Source of the DNA: Pseudodesulfovibrio sp.
GTDB taxonomy: Bacteria > Desulfobacterota > Desulfovibrionia > Desulfovibrionales > Desulfovibrionaceae
Assembly (NCBI GenBank): GCA_016342345.1
Contig: JAEINO010000022.1
Coordinates: 1-53,771, forward strand
DNA length: 53,771 bases
Direction of reading: 5' to 3'
The notes beneath the pieces are model-generated. The model did no database searches and was not told where the DNA came from. It worked only from the letters and a program-made list of their open reading frames with translations. Below are positions 7,048 through 15,903 of this stretch, piece by piece (positions within the stretch are counted from its first letter, which is position 1; every line of letters starts with the position of its first letter). The position numbers and the translations under genes are program-made.

Positions 7048-8079
7048 TTACTTGATCGGGCCCAAAGTCCCCTTGCCACCGAAAAGGTCGTCCACATACA
7101 GGTTGTCACCAGGCTGATCGAAATAGCCATCTATCACCGTCACCACGGGCCCCATTGCCAGCAACTCACTCACAGTAACAAATTCGTATCCCCGCGCCTT
7201 CAACTGTGGCACCAACTGCGGCACTAATAGGTGTGTTTTTTGTGGCACTGCATTCGCATGCATCAAAATAATGGCTCCGGGCTGAACCTTATCCAGATTC
7301 CACTGCACCAATTGATCCACCGTGCGCTCCAGTTCATCCCGCTCGCCCTCCACTGACCACTGAATCATGGGTAGCCCCATGGACGCCAGGATATCTCCGG
7401 TGTCTTCGTTGTTGCGACCATAGGGCAAGCGCACCAGCCGAAGAGAGGGAGGCACTTTGCCCATTTCTCGACCCACGCCGCGCTTTTCAGCCCACGCCTG
7501 CATTTCCTCATACAGCAGCTCATACTGAGCCTGGGTCCAGTCCACCTGCTTTCGCACTTCGGTTTCGTCCATCAAGGCAAAATTACCGTGAGTCCAGGCA
7601 TGATTTCCCACTTCAAAGAGAGGATCGGCCATGAGTTGCATGGCCTTCTCCGGGTGGGTTCGCATCCACTTGCCTCCGGCAAAGAAGGTCGCCTTGACAC
7701 CCTGGCTTCGCAGATAATTGATGATATCCTTCTGGTAACCAGCCAAGTGGGGAGCTCGTTCGCAAAGATCAAAAGTCAGGGCCATGACCTTGCGATCTCC
7801 ATCCGGGGCCACCCTCGTTATGATCTGCTGCCGCGCAGGCTGAACCTGAGGTAAAAAGTGAAGAGGCTGGGTGCGCAAAGGAGGACTGAAATCTGGCTCA
7901 GGCAGAGTTGCACGGGCCAGATCGCTGTCAGACCCGGCGAGCTGCTCGTCAAACCACAAGGCGTGCAACAGCGTCTGCGAACCAAAGGAATCGGATGCGA
8001 TGGCGTTTTTTCCACCGTTAGCACCAAGAAAAAATAGAGAAAAAACAAGAATGAAAAATGTAGATCGAAACGCAAACAT
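7048..8079 (-). CDS. Secreted polysaccharide deacetylase (NodB-like)
   Basis: 343 residues from the ATG at 8079, with GGAGG seven bases upstream; a longer frame to 8289 lacks such a site and would bury the signal sequence. The N-terminus MFAFRSTFFILVFSLFFLG is a signal peptide or anchor. The NodB-type carbohydrate esterase 4 domain follows: motif 1 MALTFDLCE (second acid of the usual TFDD replaced by Leu), motif 2 VGNHAWTHGNF (metal-binding histidines), motif 3 RLPYGRNNED, and the closing ILMHANA. The enzyme would remove acetyl groups from envelope or extracellular sugars. It converges on the glycyl radical operon across a shared terminator, with no evident link in function. Confidence 0.88.
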   Translation of the reverse strand: MFAFRSTFFILVFSLFFLGANGGKNAIASDSFGSQTLLHALWFDEQLAGSDSDLARATLPEPDFSPPLRTQPLHFLPQVQPARQQIITRVAPDGDRKVMALTFDLCERAPHLAGYQKDIINYLRSQGVKATFFAGGKWMRTHPEKAMQLMADPLFEVGNHAWTHGNFALMDETEVRKQVDWTQAQYELLYEEMQAWAEKRGVGREMGKVPPSLRLVRLPYGRNNEDTGDILASMGLPMIQWSVEGERDELERTVDQLVQWNLDKVQPGAIILMHANAVPQKTHLLVPQLVPQLKARGYEFVTVSELLAMGPVVTVIDGYFDQPGDNLYVDDLFGGKGTLGPIK

Positions 8080-8319
8080 GAAACAACCTCCGGTCGAACA
8101 AACACTGTCCGAATTAAATACATGCCTGCATTTATACTGAGAAAACAGGTGGGTCAATGCGCTGGACTCCAACACGGAAAGAAGACTAGAGCTTCTACAA
8201 GATGATTTCAAAAAAGCGATGACGCCAGGCGGGGCACGCCTGGCGTCATACTTGTTTTTGCCCACATTCCGAGGTGATGGGGAGGGCAATTACGGAGGTG
8301 AGGTTAAGGGGTTTTTATA

Positions 8320-9660
8320 TTAACGGGCTGTTGCAGCAACAGCACCTGATTTTTTGGAACCAAACTGAATAGAAGTCTCTGGAGCCCAGAGATGACAGAC
8401 GATGCCACCTACTATAAGAGTCGCGATACATGCGCCAAGGGCTGCATAAATGCCATACTTTTCGCAGACGATGGGAAGCAAAAACGCGCCACTACCAGCA
8501 CCCACACGACTTACAGCGATGGTCAGGCCAACACCGGAAGCACGCAATTCCGTGGGGAACAGTTCAGGCGGATAGGCAAATTCAAGAACAATGGAAATGG
8601 CCAGCACCGTTGAAAATGCGGCAAGGAAAGTCAAAGAAAGCACGCCTGGCATATTGGACCAAACGGTCATGATCGCCAGGATTAAGCCTGCACCATAAAA
8701 CGTGAACAACAGAAAAGCTCTGCGAGAGATTCTGTCGATGAGCCAGGTGCCGATCAGTACGCCGACTATGGTAAAAGCGTTGTACAACACACCGGACGCA
8801 TACGGATTATCAATGTTCAGGCTTGTAAGGACGAGTGGCAGGAAAATGCTGATTGCAAAGAACGGCAACACCTGACAAGCGAAAAAGACACAGGATACGA
8901 TCGTATTGTAACGCAGTTCAGGACTGAACAGACGGAACCAGGAAGCAGACGGAGCTTCCTTCGGGGCAACCGGCAGGCCGTATTCCTTGCCAAGAAACTT
9001 GTGAATGTTTTCCAGAGCCTTAGCGACATGTCCATTCTGAGCCAGCCAACTGGGAGATTCAGGAACACCAAAACGAAGAAGCACGGTAATGCCTGCAGGA
9101 ATGGCAGAGGTACAAAGCACCCAACGCCAGCCATCATCACCAAGTCCGTCCATGAAGAATCCGACTACGTAGGCAATAACATAGCCTACAGTCCAAGAGA
9201 CAAGAAGCCATGCGAGAAAACCCGAACGTTTCTTGGTAGGCGTCCATTCACTCAACAAGGCGATGCCAACGGTGTAATCAGCACCAACACACATGCCAAG
9301 GACAAAACGCAAAGCTGCCAGCACCTGCGGATCGGAAACAAAGAACTGGGCAAGGGACAACAATACAGATGCAAGCATGAGGGTGGCAAAAAAAGGTTTT
9401 CTTCCAAAACGGTCAGCCATGGGACCAACAACAAAACTTCCAAGCAGGATTCCGAACAGGGAAGCAGCTCCGAGAACACCAAGCCAGAAGCTGGTCAGTC
9501 CCAGAGGGACGGTTGCATAGCTAAGCGCAATACCAACTACGCCGAGAATATATCCATCGGTAATCTGGCCCATGAATGCACCAGCGGCGATTTTACGATG
9601 AATTGGAAAAGATGGAGCATCTTCAAAACTTATACCTTGGGGCTGTTGCTTACCACTCAT
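8320..9660 (-). CDS. MFS transporter, organic-acid or sugar porter type
   Basis: 446 residues with about twelve membrane segments. The MFS signature between segments 2 and 3 is GPMADRFGRKPFF, and a second copy appears in the C-terminal half as WLIDRISRRAFLL. RFVLGMCVGADYTVG and PESPSWLA are typical of the sugar-porter/aromatic-acid:H+ symporter branch. The ATG at 9660 is preferred to the GTG three codons earlier, since AAAGGTG sits six bases before it. It is the last gene of a minus-strand set that contains an oxidase, a RidA protein and 2-oxoacid oxidoreductase subunits, so import of the substrate of that pathway is a reasonable guess. A 300-base gap means it may have its own promoter. Confidence 0.88.
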   Translation of the reverse strand: MSGKQQPQGISFEDAPSFPIHRKIAAGAFMGQITDGYILGVVGIALSYATVPLGLTSFWLGVLGAASLFGILLGSFVVGPMADRFGRKPFFATLMLASVLLSLAQFFVSDPQVLAALRFVLGMCVGADYTVGIALLSEWTPTKKRSGFLAWLLVSWTVGYVIAYVVGFFMDGLGDDGWRWVLCTSAIPAGITVLLRFGVPESPSWLAQNGHVAKALENIHKFLGKEYGLPVAPKEAPSASWFRLFSPELRYNTIVSCVFFACQVLPFFAISIFLPLVLTSLNIDNPYASGVLYNAFTIVGVLIGTWLIDRISRRAFLLFTFYGAGLILAIMTVWSNMPGVLSLTFLAAFSTVLAISIVLEFAYPPELFPTELRASGVGLTIAVSRVGAGSGAFLLPIVCEKYGIYAALGACIATLIVGGIVCHLWAPETSIQFGSKKSGAVAATAR

Positions 9661-9961
9661 AATTATCACCTTTTGTAGAATTATCCTGATTACAAATTAT
9701 TTCAAATCCACCAGAGAACATCTCAATTAAAACTACATTTTTTGGTTGTTCAACATGCGCAGCATCTTTTTCCAACAATGCAAAGATGCTGTTATGCATG
9801 CAATCAAGCAGACGAGTAAAAATTAATATCCTCCTTCCCCCATAAATCTAAATGTAATAACTTTTAAACGCTTAAACTCTTACTTTCCCGTGGACTGTAA
9901 CAATGAATAAATCGTTGCTCATATCATCCACAGAAAACGTTTTGACGATCGCAAAACATGC
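9661..9961. promoter_or_regulatory. Intergenic region upstream of the MFS gene, with a 10-bp dyad
   Basis: 301 bases, A+T-rich. It contains a perfect 10-bp inverted repeat, CAGCATCTTT (9760-9769) and AAAGATGCTG (9782-9791), separated by 12 bases and lying about 100 bases upstream of the MFS start. No T-run follows it on either strand, so an operator or mRNA hairpin is more likely than a terminator. No gene is seen. Confidence 0.5.
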
Positions 9962-10528
9962 CTACTGATTGTCTCTCCAACGTGAGCAAAGTGAATTATC
10001 AATACGCAACTGATCGAGAATACGACCTGAAAAATGCTGCATCATGTCTTCAATCGTCGTTTTATAGTCATAATATGCAGGGCTGAAGGGTGCTATGACA
10101 GCACCAGCCTCTGTTACTGTCTGCATATTTCGAAGATGAATCATTGTCAGAGGGGTTTCTCTTGGAACAATCACAAGCTTCTTGCGCTCTTTCAACGTCA
10201 CATCGGCCGCACGGTGAATGAGATTCACTCCGGCACCGCTGGCAATGGAAGCCAAAGAACTCATTGAACAAGGACAGATGATCATGCCGTCATGCTGCCA
10301 TGACCCACTGGAGGGGCCTGCAGTCATATCGTTTATGGCATGGACCGTGTGAACATGCTTTGCCAGTGATAAATCGCTGCCACGAAACTCTGACCGCATC
10401 ACCACTTCGGCCCCTGCCGAAACAATAAGATGAACTTCCAGATCCTTTATCCCGGCATAATGATGCAGGATTCTTTCAGCCAGCGGCATACCACTTGCTC
10501 CAGTCACACCAACAACAATACGATGCAT
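9962..10528 (-). CDS. UbiX-like flavin prenyltransferase
   Basis: 188 residues from the ATG at 10528 (GGGGGG upstream). The N-terminal Rossmann-like GVTGASGMPLAERIL binds FMN. The signature VPRETPLTMIHLRNMQTVTEAGA is nearly the family consensus. The family joins dimethylallyl phosphate to FMN, making prenyl-FMN, the cofactor of UbiD decarboxylases. No UbiD gene is present in the window, so the user of the cofactor must be elsewhere or this homologue has another role. It lies 74 bases after the RidA gene on the same strand. Confidence 0.9.
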   Translation of the reverse strand: MHRIVVGVTGASGMPLAERILHHYAGIKDLEVHLIVSAGAEVVMRSEFRGSDLSLAKHVHTVHAINDMTAGPSSGSWQHDGMIICPCSMSSLASIASGAGVNLIHRAADVTLKERKKLVIVPRETPLTMIHLRNMQTVTEAGAVIAPFSPAYYDYKTTIEDMMQHFSGRILDQLRIDNSLCSRWRDNQ

Positions 10529-10602
10529 ATACCCCCCCGTCCAAATCACAGAATCAAACAACAGCAGGAATGAACTCTATGACTTCTTAATCATTGGGAA
10601 TC

Positions 10603-10986
10603 CTATTTTGACAACTTGACGCAAATAGCATCCATTTCAATCAGGCATCCGCTGGCAATATTGCTGACTTCCACACAAACGCGAGCTGGGCGATGATCGC
10701 CCACAAACTGGCTGTATACTTCATTAAAAGATTCAAAATCATCCCAATTCTTAAGAAAAACAGTAGCCTTTACGATGTCGGTAATCTTCAAACCGGCTTC
10801 ATCAAGCACGGCACTCAGATTTGCAAACGTCTGGGCAGCCTGCTCAGCAATGTTTGATCCAACAACAGTTCCACTGACGGGATGAAAAGGAACTTGCCCC
10901 GAAAGGTAGTATGTATCTCCGGCTTTCACAGCGTGAGAATACGGACCTACTGAGGCACAGGCCTTGGATGCATGAATAAATTCCAC
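10603..10986 (-). CDS. RidA family enamine/imine deaminase
   Basis: 127 residues from a GTG at 10986, with GGAGA five bases upstream; this gives exactly the family length, while the ATG-started longer frame adds an unrelated 24-residue head. The motifs KACASVGPYSHAVKAGDTYYLSGQVP, the catalytic-pocket arginine in DHRPARVCVEVS and the closing glutamate region (GCLIEMDAICV) are those of the YjgF/UK114 group. These trimers hydrolyse 2-aminoacrylate and other reactive imines to 2-oxoacids plus ammonia. Sitting beside an amino-acid-oxidase-like gene, it would release the 2-oxoacid from the oxidase product. Confidence 0.92.
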   Translation of the reverse strand: MEFIHASKACASVGPYSHAVKAGDTYYLSGQVPFHPVSGTVVGSNIAEQAAQTFANLSAVLDEAGLKITDIVKATVFLKNWDDFESFNEVYSQFVGDHRPARVCVEVSNIASGCLIEMDAICVKLSK

Positions 10987-11400
10987 AAAAATCTCCTTTT
11001 TCTGATTTTGCGCTGTGCAGCATTTCGGTTTTTGGGGCAACCGGCTGATCACTGTCACACCGCATGAGTATGCCGGTATTGAGGCTGACCAACGACAGCA
11101 AAGACATGCTGAAGATGAAGGTTGGCTACAGCCGCAATTTCAAGCGAATACGTTTTCAATAAAGCCACGAAAAGAACGACGATCTGGATGAACCAGGAAG
11201 GCTGTACACCACGCGCACAACTCTAGCCGGAACAGAATGAGGTCATGCGCTTGTCGCCGAAAAAACACATGTGCCTCTGTAAGAACTTCTGCTAAAGGGG
11301 GCACAAAGTACGCCCATAGAGAAATCCCCAGAATGCATAAGGTGCTTGTGGCCGCCTAGAACAAATCACATTTCGGCACGGCCACAAGCCCTATTTTTTA
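10987..11400. other. Intergenic region with a long hairpin, no clear gene
   Basis: 414 bases between the FAD oxidase and RidA genes. Near the oxidase stop there is a perfect 11-bp inverted repeat, GCTTGTGGCCG at 11344-11354 and its partner at 11379-11389. T6 follows it on the plus strand (11394-11399), the opposite of what the minus-strand genes need. The rest has only broken frames and may be decayed sequence. Nothing recognisable was found. Confidence 0.45.
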
Positions 11401-12723
11401 TTAGATTTCCTGCTTGGCGCTGAACTCTTCCCAAGCAAGACGAACGCGTGCACCAGCGGTACGGAAAGGATCCGGTGGCAACCAGCTGGGCTTGGCTATG
11501 CGACGCAGGAACGTCAGCTCTTCACTCTGAACACCGCTGATCCATTCTGCAATGTAGTGGCCCATCATGCATGTTTTCGCCACGCCAGCACCTTCGCCGC
11601 AGGCGGAAGCAAACAAGTTGGACGATTTCTGCATCATCAACGGACGGTAGTTCATGGTCATGTTGATCATGCCACCATAAACGAACTCGAAGTTCACATC
11701 GCGAAGATTGGGGAAGCGATTTTCAAACGCCTTGCGCAACTTGGGAATGGACCGTTGAATGCGCTGATGCGATGTGGTGAGTTGCGAGTTGAAGCTGAAG
11801 CCGTTACGCACGTAAATGCGCTGATCAGCCGTATAGCGTACCGTGGTTCCGGCAGGATGACCGGCCGTACAACCCCAGGGCTCTACGCCTTCAAAGTCTC
11901 TCAGTTCCCTATCTTTCAACTGGCGAGTAAACGCGCCGTAAGAAAGCACAGGGCAGAAGACGTTCTTGACGATGCCAAATTGCTCAATGAAAGGACCGCC
12001 GGTCACGATGACATGCCCACCGGAGATGGTTCTGCCGTTCTTCAAGACCACCGACACCTTGCCGCCTTCATCAATTCTCAAGACAGGACATTCTTCAAAG
12101 ATTTCGACATTGTCAGGCAAAGTGGTAAAAAGACCACGAAGGACATCGGCGGGGTTCACCAACGTTGATCCGGCAGTGTAAAGAGCCTTGGTATAATATT
12201 TGGTGCCAAGGCGACGGTTCAACTCTTCGCCTTCGTAGATTTTGTAGGAGACACCCATCTTATCGAGATCGTGCACTTCCGTGTCGATCATTTTGTAACT
12301 GCGGGGATGGCAACAGCAAACGTACTTGCCGCTGTCACGCCAGTCCACATCAATGCCGGTGCTCTTGATTGTGTCGCGCATCTTGCCGATGATGGCGGTA
12401 TTCAGTTTAAAGTACATCTTGTTGTCTTCAAAAGAAGAGCTACCGGTGTCACCAAAGTCATGAGGTACATCGATGATGAATCCGGCATTCTTGCCGCTGT
12501 CGTTGTTGCCAATCTTGATGGCCTCGATGACGGCTATCTTCGCTTCAGGGTTCAGTTCAGCAAGACGGCTGGCTGCACCATAACCGCCGTAACCGGCACC
12601 AACGATAATATAGTCGTAACTGTCACTCATCTCATCAGGAGACTTGAAATACTTATCCTTGTAAGAAGACATTTCAAGCCAGCTCTGCCCGGTAGTCGTT
12701 GGAAATAATTTTACTTCATGCAT
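11401..12723 (-). CDS. FAD-dependent oxidoreductase of the D-amino-acid oxidase (DAO) family
   Basis: 440 residues. After a 35-residue leader comes a dinucleotide-binding motif YDYIIVGAGYGGYGAASRL and a strand ending in acid (KIAVIEAI), the mark of an FAD Rossmann fold. GKNAGFIID follows, as in the glycine/sarcosine oxidase and gamma-glutamylputrescine oxidase group, with a C-terminal FAD-closing segment GEGAGVAKT. Such enzymes oxidise the C-N bond of an amino acid or amine to an imine. The operon (RidA, 2-oxoacid:ferredoxin oxidoreductase, ADP-forming acyl-CoA synthetase) suggests an amino acid whose 2-oxoacid is then decarboxylated. In an anaerobe the electron acceptor would not be oxygen. 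ATG 12723 is chosen (GGGGGT before it) over an ATG six codons upstream. Confidence 0.88.
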   Translation of the reverse strand: MHEVKLFPTTTGQSWLEMSSYKDKYFKSPDEMSDSYDYIIVGAGYGGYGAASRLAELNPEAKIAVIEAIKIGNNDSGKNAGFIIDVPHDFGDTGSSSFEDNKMYFKLNTAIIGKMRDTIKSTGIDVDWRDSGKYVCCCHPRSYKMIDTEVHDLDKMGVSYKIYEGEELNRRLGTKYYTKALYTAGSTLVNPADVLRGLFTTLPDNVEIFEECPVLRIDEGGKVSVVLKNGRTISGGHVIVTGGPFIEQFGIVKNVFCPVLSYGAFTRQLKDRELRDFEGVEPWGCTAGHPAGTTVRYTADQRIYVRNGFSFNSQLTTSHQRIQRSIPKLRKAFENRFPNLRDVNFEFVYGGMINMTMNYRPLMMQKSSNLFASACGEGAGVAKTCMMGHYIAEWISGVQSEELTFLRRIAKPSWLPPDPFRTAGARVRLAWEEFSAKQEI

Positions 12724-12860
12724 GATGGTACCCCCATCCATTTACAGGTGAATGCTGTCAAAAGGCAGCTGACAAATAAATTTTGCCAGAACACAACCAG
12801 TGGCCACAGATTCGTCCTATTCTACCCGAACCGCTGCGTTGCCACTGTTTTGGCGGTGTT

Positions 12861-12892
12861 GCAACTGCAAGAGCTGTGGTTCTTGCAGTTGC
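12861..12892 (-). other. Intra-operon hairpin
   Basis: A perfect 12-bp inverted repeat (GCAACTGCAAGA, 12861-12872; partner 12881-12892) in the 222-base gap between the acyl-CoA synthetase and FAD oxidase genes. It has no T-run on the minus strand, so mRNA processing or stability is more likely than termination. Confidence 0.45.
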
Positions 12893-12945
12893 AGTCGAAA
12901 ACAAGGCGCAAAACATGAGAACCTTATTTTCCACCGTCCTCTCGA

Positions 12946-15099
12946 CTAGACTTGGGGGTGCAGCACAATGCGCGCATCCGCCACGGCCAGTCCCTTCTCC
13001 CATGCAAACACGGGATTCAAATCTACTTCTGCAACTTCCCGCAACTCATTTACCATGTGCGAGATCACACATACGGTCTCCGCCAGTGCCTCCATATCGC
13101 AGGGGGCAGCGCCACGAGCTCCTTCAAGCAGCTTGTGGCCCTTGATTTCACGCACCATTTGGCGACATGAAGGCATGTTCACCGGCGCGACACGGAAAGA
13201 GATGTCCTTGAGAATTTCCACGAATATTCCGCCAAGGCCAAACATGACTGTAGGGCCGAACGTTGTATCGTGGCTGGCACCGATGATGCACTCCACGCCG
13301 CCAGGCAACATGGGGGTCAACATCACACCGAAGATATCGGCGTCGGATTTATAGTTACGACCATTGTCCACGAGCCGCGCAAATGCCTCGCGTGCGGCCT
13401 GAGGCGAATCAATGCTCAGTGCAACGCCTCCAGCATCGGTCTTGTGCAGGATGTCGGGAGACACGATTTTCATGACAACCTTGCCGCCAAGAGACTCATA
13501 TTTCTCAGCCGCTTCATCCACATTTCGTGCAAGAAGGCATTTCTCAAGCGGCAGTCCATAGGCACTCAGTACCTCGCGGGCCTCGGTCTCCACCAAATTG
13601 ATGCGACCACTCTTGCGCACTGCGTCAAAAATGGCGGCAGTCTTTTCCTTGCGATCAACGGGCAAGACCGGAGCTTCGGACTCGGCCTCTTCCAGCAAAG
13701 CCTTGCGGCCTTCGCCGTAGCCCACCAGCGCGCCCATGGTGCGCATGGCTGCTTTCACGGAGTCAAAGACCGGCATTCCATTGTCGCTGATATAGGCAAG
13801 GCATTCGGGACGTTGTGGTGCATAGATGGAATGCATGACAACGGGCTTGTCCGAGGCCTGCACCCGTTCGACCATGCTTTTTGCCACATCCATTTCCAGT
13901 TCCCGGAATTCTTCTGAAAGGTCGGCGTAACCGCCGTAGAGCCCTACGATCACAACACCATCGACATCGGGATCGTCCAAAAGCACTTCAAGACAGCGGT
14001 CAAACACCCACATGTCAGCTTCAGGCGTACCCGCAAGGTCTACAGGGTTCTTGATGGGGCAATGCGGCATCAGAATGGCACTCAACTTTTCCTGAGTGGC
14101 CTCCGAAAGGACAGGAGCTTCCAGCTTGAAGCTTTCGGCTGAGTCCGTAGCCATGACGCCATGACCACCGCCATCAGTAAGAATGGCGATACGCTTACCG
14201 TTTGCTGGCTTGCACTTGGAAAAGGCTTCGGCAACGTCCAACAGTTCATTGGGGCTGTCAACGCGAATGATACCGGCCTGTTTAAGGGCTGCATCAAATA
14301 TTTTTTCACTTCCGGCCAGGGAGCCGGTGTGCGATGCAGCCGCACGTGCGCCTGCAGCACTACGACCAATCTTGATGGCAGCAACGGGTTTCTTGACAGC
14401 GGTCTCGCGAGCGACTTCGAGGAATTTGCGGCCATCCTCCTCGGATTCAACACGAAGACCTTCCATATAAAGAAGAAGGACCTTGGTGCTCTCGTCCTCT
14501 TCGATATATTTCACAAAGTCGTGAAAACGAAGATCCATCTGGTTGCCGATAGTGGCCCAGCAACTGTAACCCAGGTTTCTCGCCTTGGCGTTGAAGTTCA
14601 GATCAATGCCGAAGTTTCCACTTTGCAGCACGAGGCTCATGGGACCAGGGGCAAGATCAATGATGCTGGCGTTCATGCTCACGGCTGCACTGTAGGTACC
14701 CATGCAGTTCGGACCCTGAATACGCATGCCGCCTTTTCTGGCGATCTCAAGCATCTGGCGTTCTATTTCCTTGCCTTCATCACCAGTTTCACCAAAGCCG
14801 GTGGAAACCACGATGGCACTTTTCACACCCTTCTGAACACACTGCTCAATAACAGGAATGATGTGCTTGGGCGCAATAGCAATAATGGCGAGATCGACAT
14901 CACCTTCCACGGAAAGGATGTCCGGATAGGTCTCGTGTCCAAGGATTTCTCCGCCTGAGCGGGAAATCAAATAGATATCACCTTCATATTTATTCTCGAA
15001 CAGGCTCTTGGCCGTCCAATATCCGTATTTCTTTGTGTCGCGCGAAGCACCTATCAGTGCGACGCTACGAGGGCGGAACAGAGTCTTCAATTCAGACAT
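12946..15099 (-). CDS. ADP-forming acyl-CoA (acetate-CoA-type) synthetase, fused alpha and beta domains
   Basis: 717 residues, the fused form of the NDP-forming acyl-CoA synthetases. The N-terminal CoA-binding domain begins FRPRSVALIGASRDTKKYGY. Two succinyl-CoA-synthetase-like domains follow; the phosphohistidine is in AASHTGSLAGSE (about residue 258). From about residue 490 an ATP-grasp domain follows (VVMKIVSPDILHKTDAGGV). The enzyme turns acyl-CoA, ADP and phosphate into the free acid, CoA and ATP, conserving energy without acetyl phosphate. Immediately upstream are the 2-oxoacid:ferredoxin oxidoreductase subunits that would make the acyl-CoA. AGAGGAAAACA precedes the ATG at 15099. The exact acyl group is not evident. 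Confidence 0.93.
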   Translation of the reverse strand: MSELKTLFRPRSVALIGASRDTKKYGYWTAKSLFENKYEGDIYLISRSGGEILGHETYPDILSVEGDVDLAIIAIAPKHIIPVIEQCVQKGVKSAIVVSTGFGETGDEGKEIERQMLEIARKGGMRIQGPNCMGTYSAAVSMNASIIDLAPGPMSLVLQSGNFGIDLNFNAKARNLGYSCWATIGNQMDLRFHDFVKYIEEDESTKVLLLYMEGLRVESEEDGRKFLEVARETAVKKPVAAIKIGRSAAGARAAASHTGSLAGSEKIFDAALKQAGIIRVDSPNELLDVAEAFSKCKPANGKRIAILTDGGGHGVMATDSAESFKLEAPVLSEATQEKLSAILMPHCPIKNPVDLAGTPEADMWVFDRCLEVLLDDPDVDGVVIVGLYGGYADLSEEFRELEMDVAKSMVERVQASDKPVVMHSIYAPQRPECLAYISDNGMPVFDSVKAAMRTMGALVGYGEGRKALLEEAESEAPVLPVDRKEKTAAIFDAVRKSGRINLVETEAREVLSAYGLPLEKCLLARNVDEAAEKYESLGGKVVMKIVSPDILHKTDAGGVALSIDSPQAAREAFARLVDNGRNYKSDADIFGVMLTPMLPGGVECIIGASHDTTFGPTVMFGLGGIFVEILKDISFRVAPVNMPSCRQMVREIKGHKLLEGARGAAPCDMEALAETVCVISHMVNELREVAEVDLNPVFAWEKGLAVADARIVLHPQV

Positions 15100-15122
15100 T
15101 GTTTTCCTCTTGGCTCTTCGGG

Positions 15123-15344
15123 TTAGTCCGACTCAACGACGCCGATGGCGACATCAGGACATACGATGCGGCACAGACCGCACAAGACACAGTCTTCAGG
15201 ACGAATCTGCTCAACGATATTATATCCCTGACCATTCAGGGTCTGACCGATGGCAAGGGTGTTCTTGGGACAGGCCTCGACGCACAAACCGCAGGACTTA
15301 CAGCGCTCACCGCAAATAACGTGCTTTTTATTTTTTGCTTTCAT
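15123..15344 (-). CDS. Ferredoxin-type delta subunit of 2-oxoacid:ferredoxin oxidoreductase
   Basis: 73 residues with two [4Fe-4S] motifs, CGERCKSCGLCVEACPK and CVLCGLCRIVCPD. It is short, with little besides the clusters, as in delta subunits of four-subunit 2-oxoacid oxidoreductases. It carries electrons from the thiamine-diphosphate subunit to ferredoxin. It starts four bases after the gamma subunit stop and ends 23 bases before the acyl-CoA synthetase start. Confidence 0.93.
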   Translation of the reverse strand: MKAKNKKHVICGERCKSCGLCVEACPKNTLAIGQTLNGQGYNIVEQIRPEDCVLCGLCRIVCPDVAIGVVESD

Positions 15345-15348
15345 TTTA

Positions 15349-15903
15349 TTACTCCGCAGCGCTGAGATAGAGGGCGCGGCCCTTTTCCAGAGCTTTCAAG
15401 TTCATTTCCAGCAGGGCAGGCTTCTTGGCGCCCATGAGATCCCGCAACACTTCTTCCACGGTCGCAAATTCCAGGACCTTGGTTGCTTCCAATACGGCCC
15501 CGAGCATAACGATGTTCGCGCATTTAACGGAACCAAGTTCCACGGCTATATCCGAAGCGGGAATCAGGACCTGTTTCACGCCCTCGCGCTCACGTGTTTC
15601 AGTGATCAAGGAGCTATTGGCGAGCACAAGGCCACCGACGGCCGAGCCGTCAAGACAGCCTTCATAAATGGTGGGACTAAGAGCGACGCTCACATCGGCA
15701 TCGTTTTCCACAAGAGGATTTCCGATACGGGAGTCGGACACGACAACGTAACCGGTGGAGTCTCCGCCACGCTGCTCAATACCGTATGTCTGAGTCATCA
15801 CGACCTGTAATCCCTGCTTCATCGCGCCCTGACAAATCAACTTGGCAAGCAGTGCAGATCCCTGGCCTCCAGAGCCAGAAAAAGTACAATTAGTTCTCAT
15901 CAT
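15349..15903 (-). CDS. 2-oxoacid:ferredoxin oxidoreductase, gamma subunit
   Basis: 184 residues starting in the end of the beta-subunit gene (14-base overlap; ATGATG with GGAG before it). TFSGSGGQGSALLAKLICQGAM is the family N-terminus, and TYGIEQRGGDSTGYVVVSD carries the conserved RGG. This domain binds CoA and shapes the active site in the pyruvate/2-oxoisovalerate/2-oxoglutarate ferredoxin oxidoreductase family. The longer in-frame extension to 16029 is a shadow of the beta gene. Confidence 0.92.
   Translation of the reverse strand: MMRTNCTFSGSGGQGSALLAKLICQGAMKQGLQVVMTQTYGIEQRGGDSTGYVVVSDSRIGNPLVENDADVSVALSPTIYEGCLDGSAVGGLVLANSSLITETREREGVKQVLIPASDIAVELGSVKCANIVMLGAVLEATKVLEFATVEEVLRDLMGAKKPALLEMNLKALEKGRALYLSAAE

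Noticed and set aside
14161-14958. 265-codon frame on the plus strand
   Set aside because: Antisense to the well-supported acyl-CoA synthetase; no recognisable protein.
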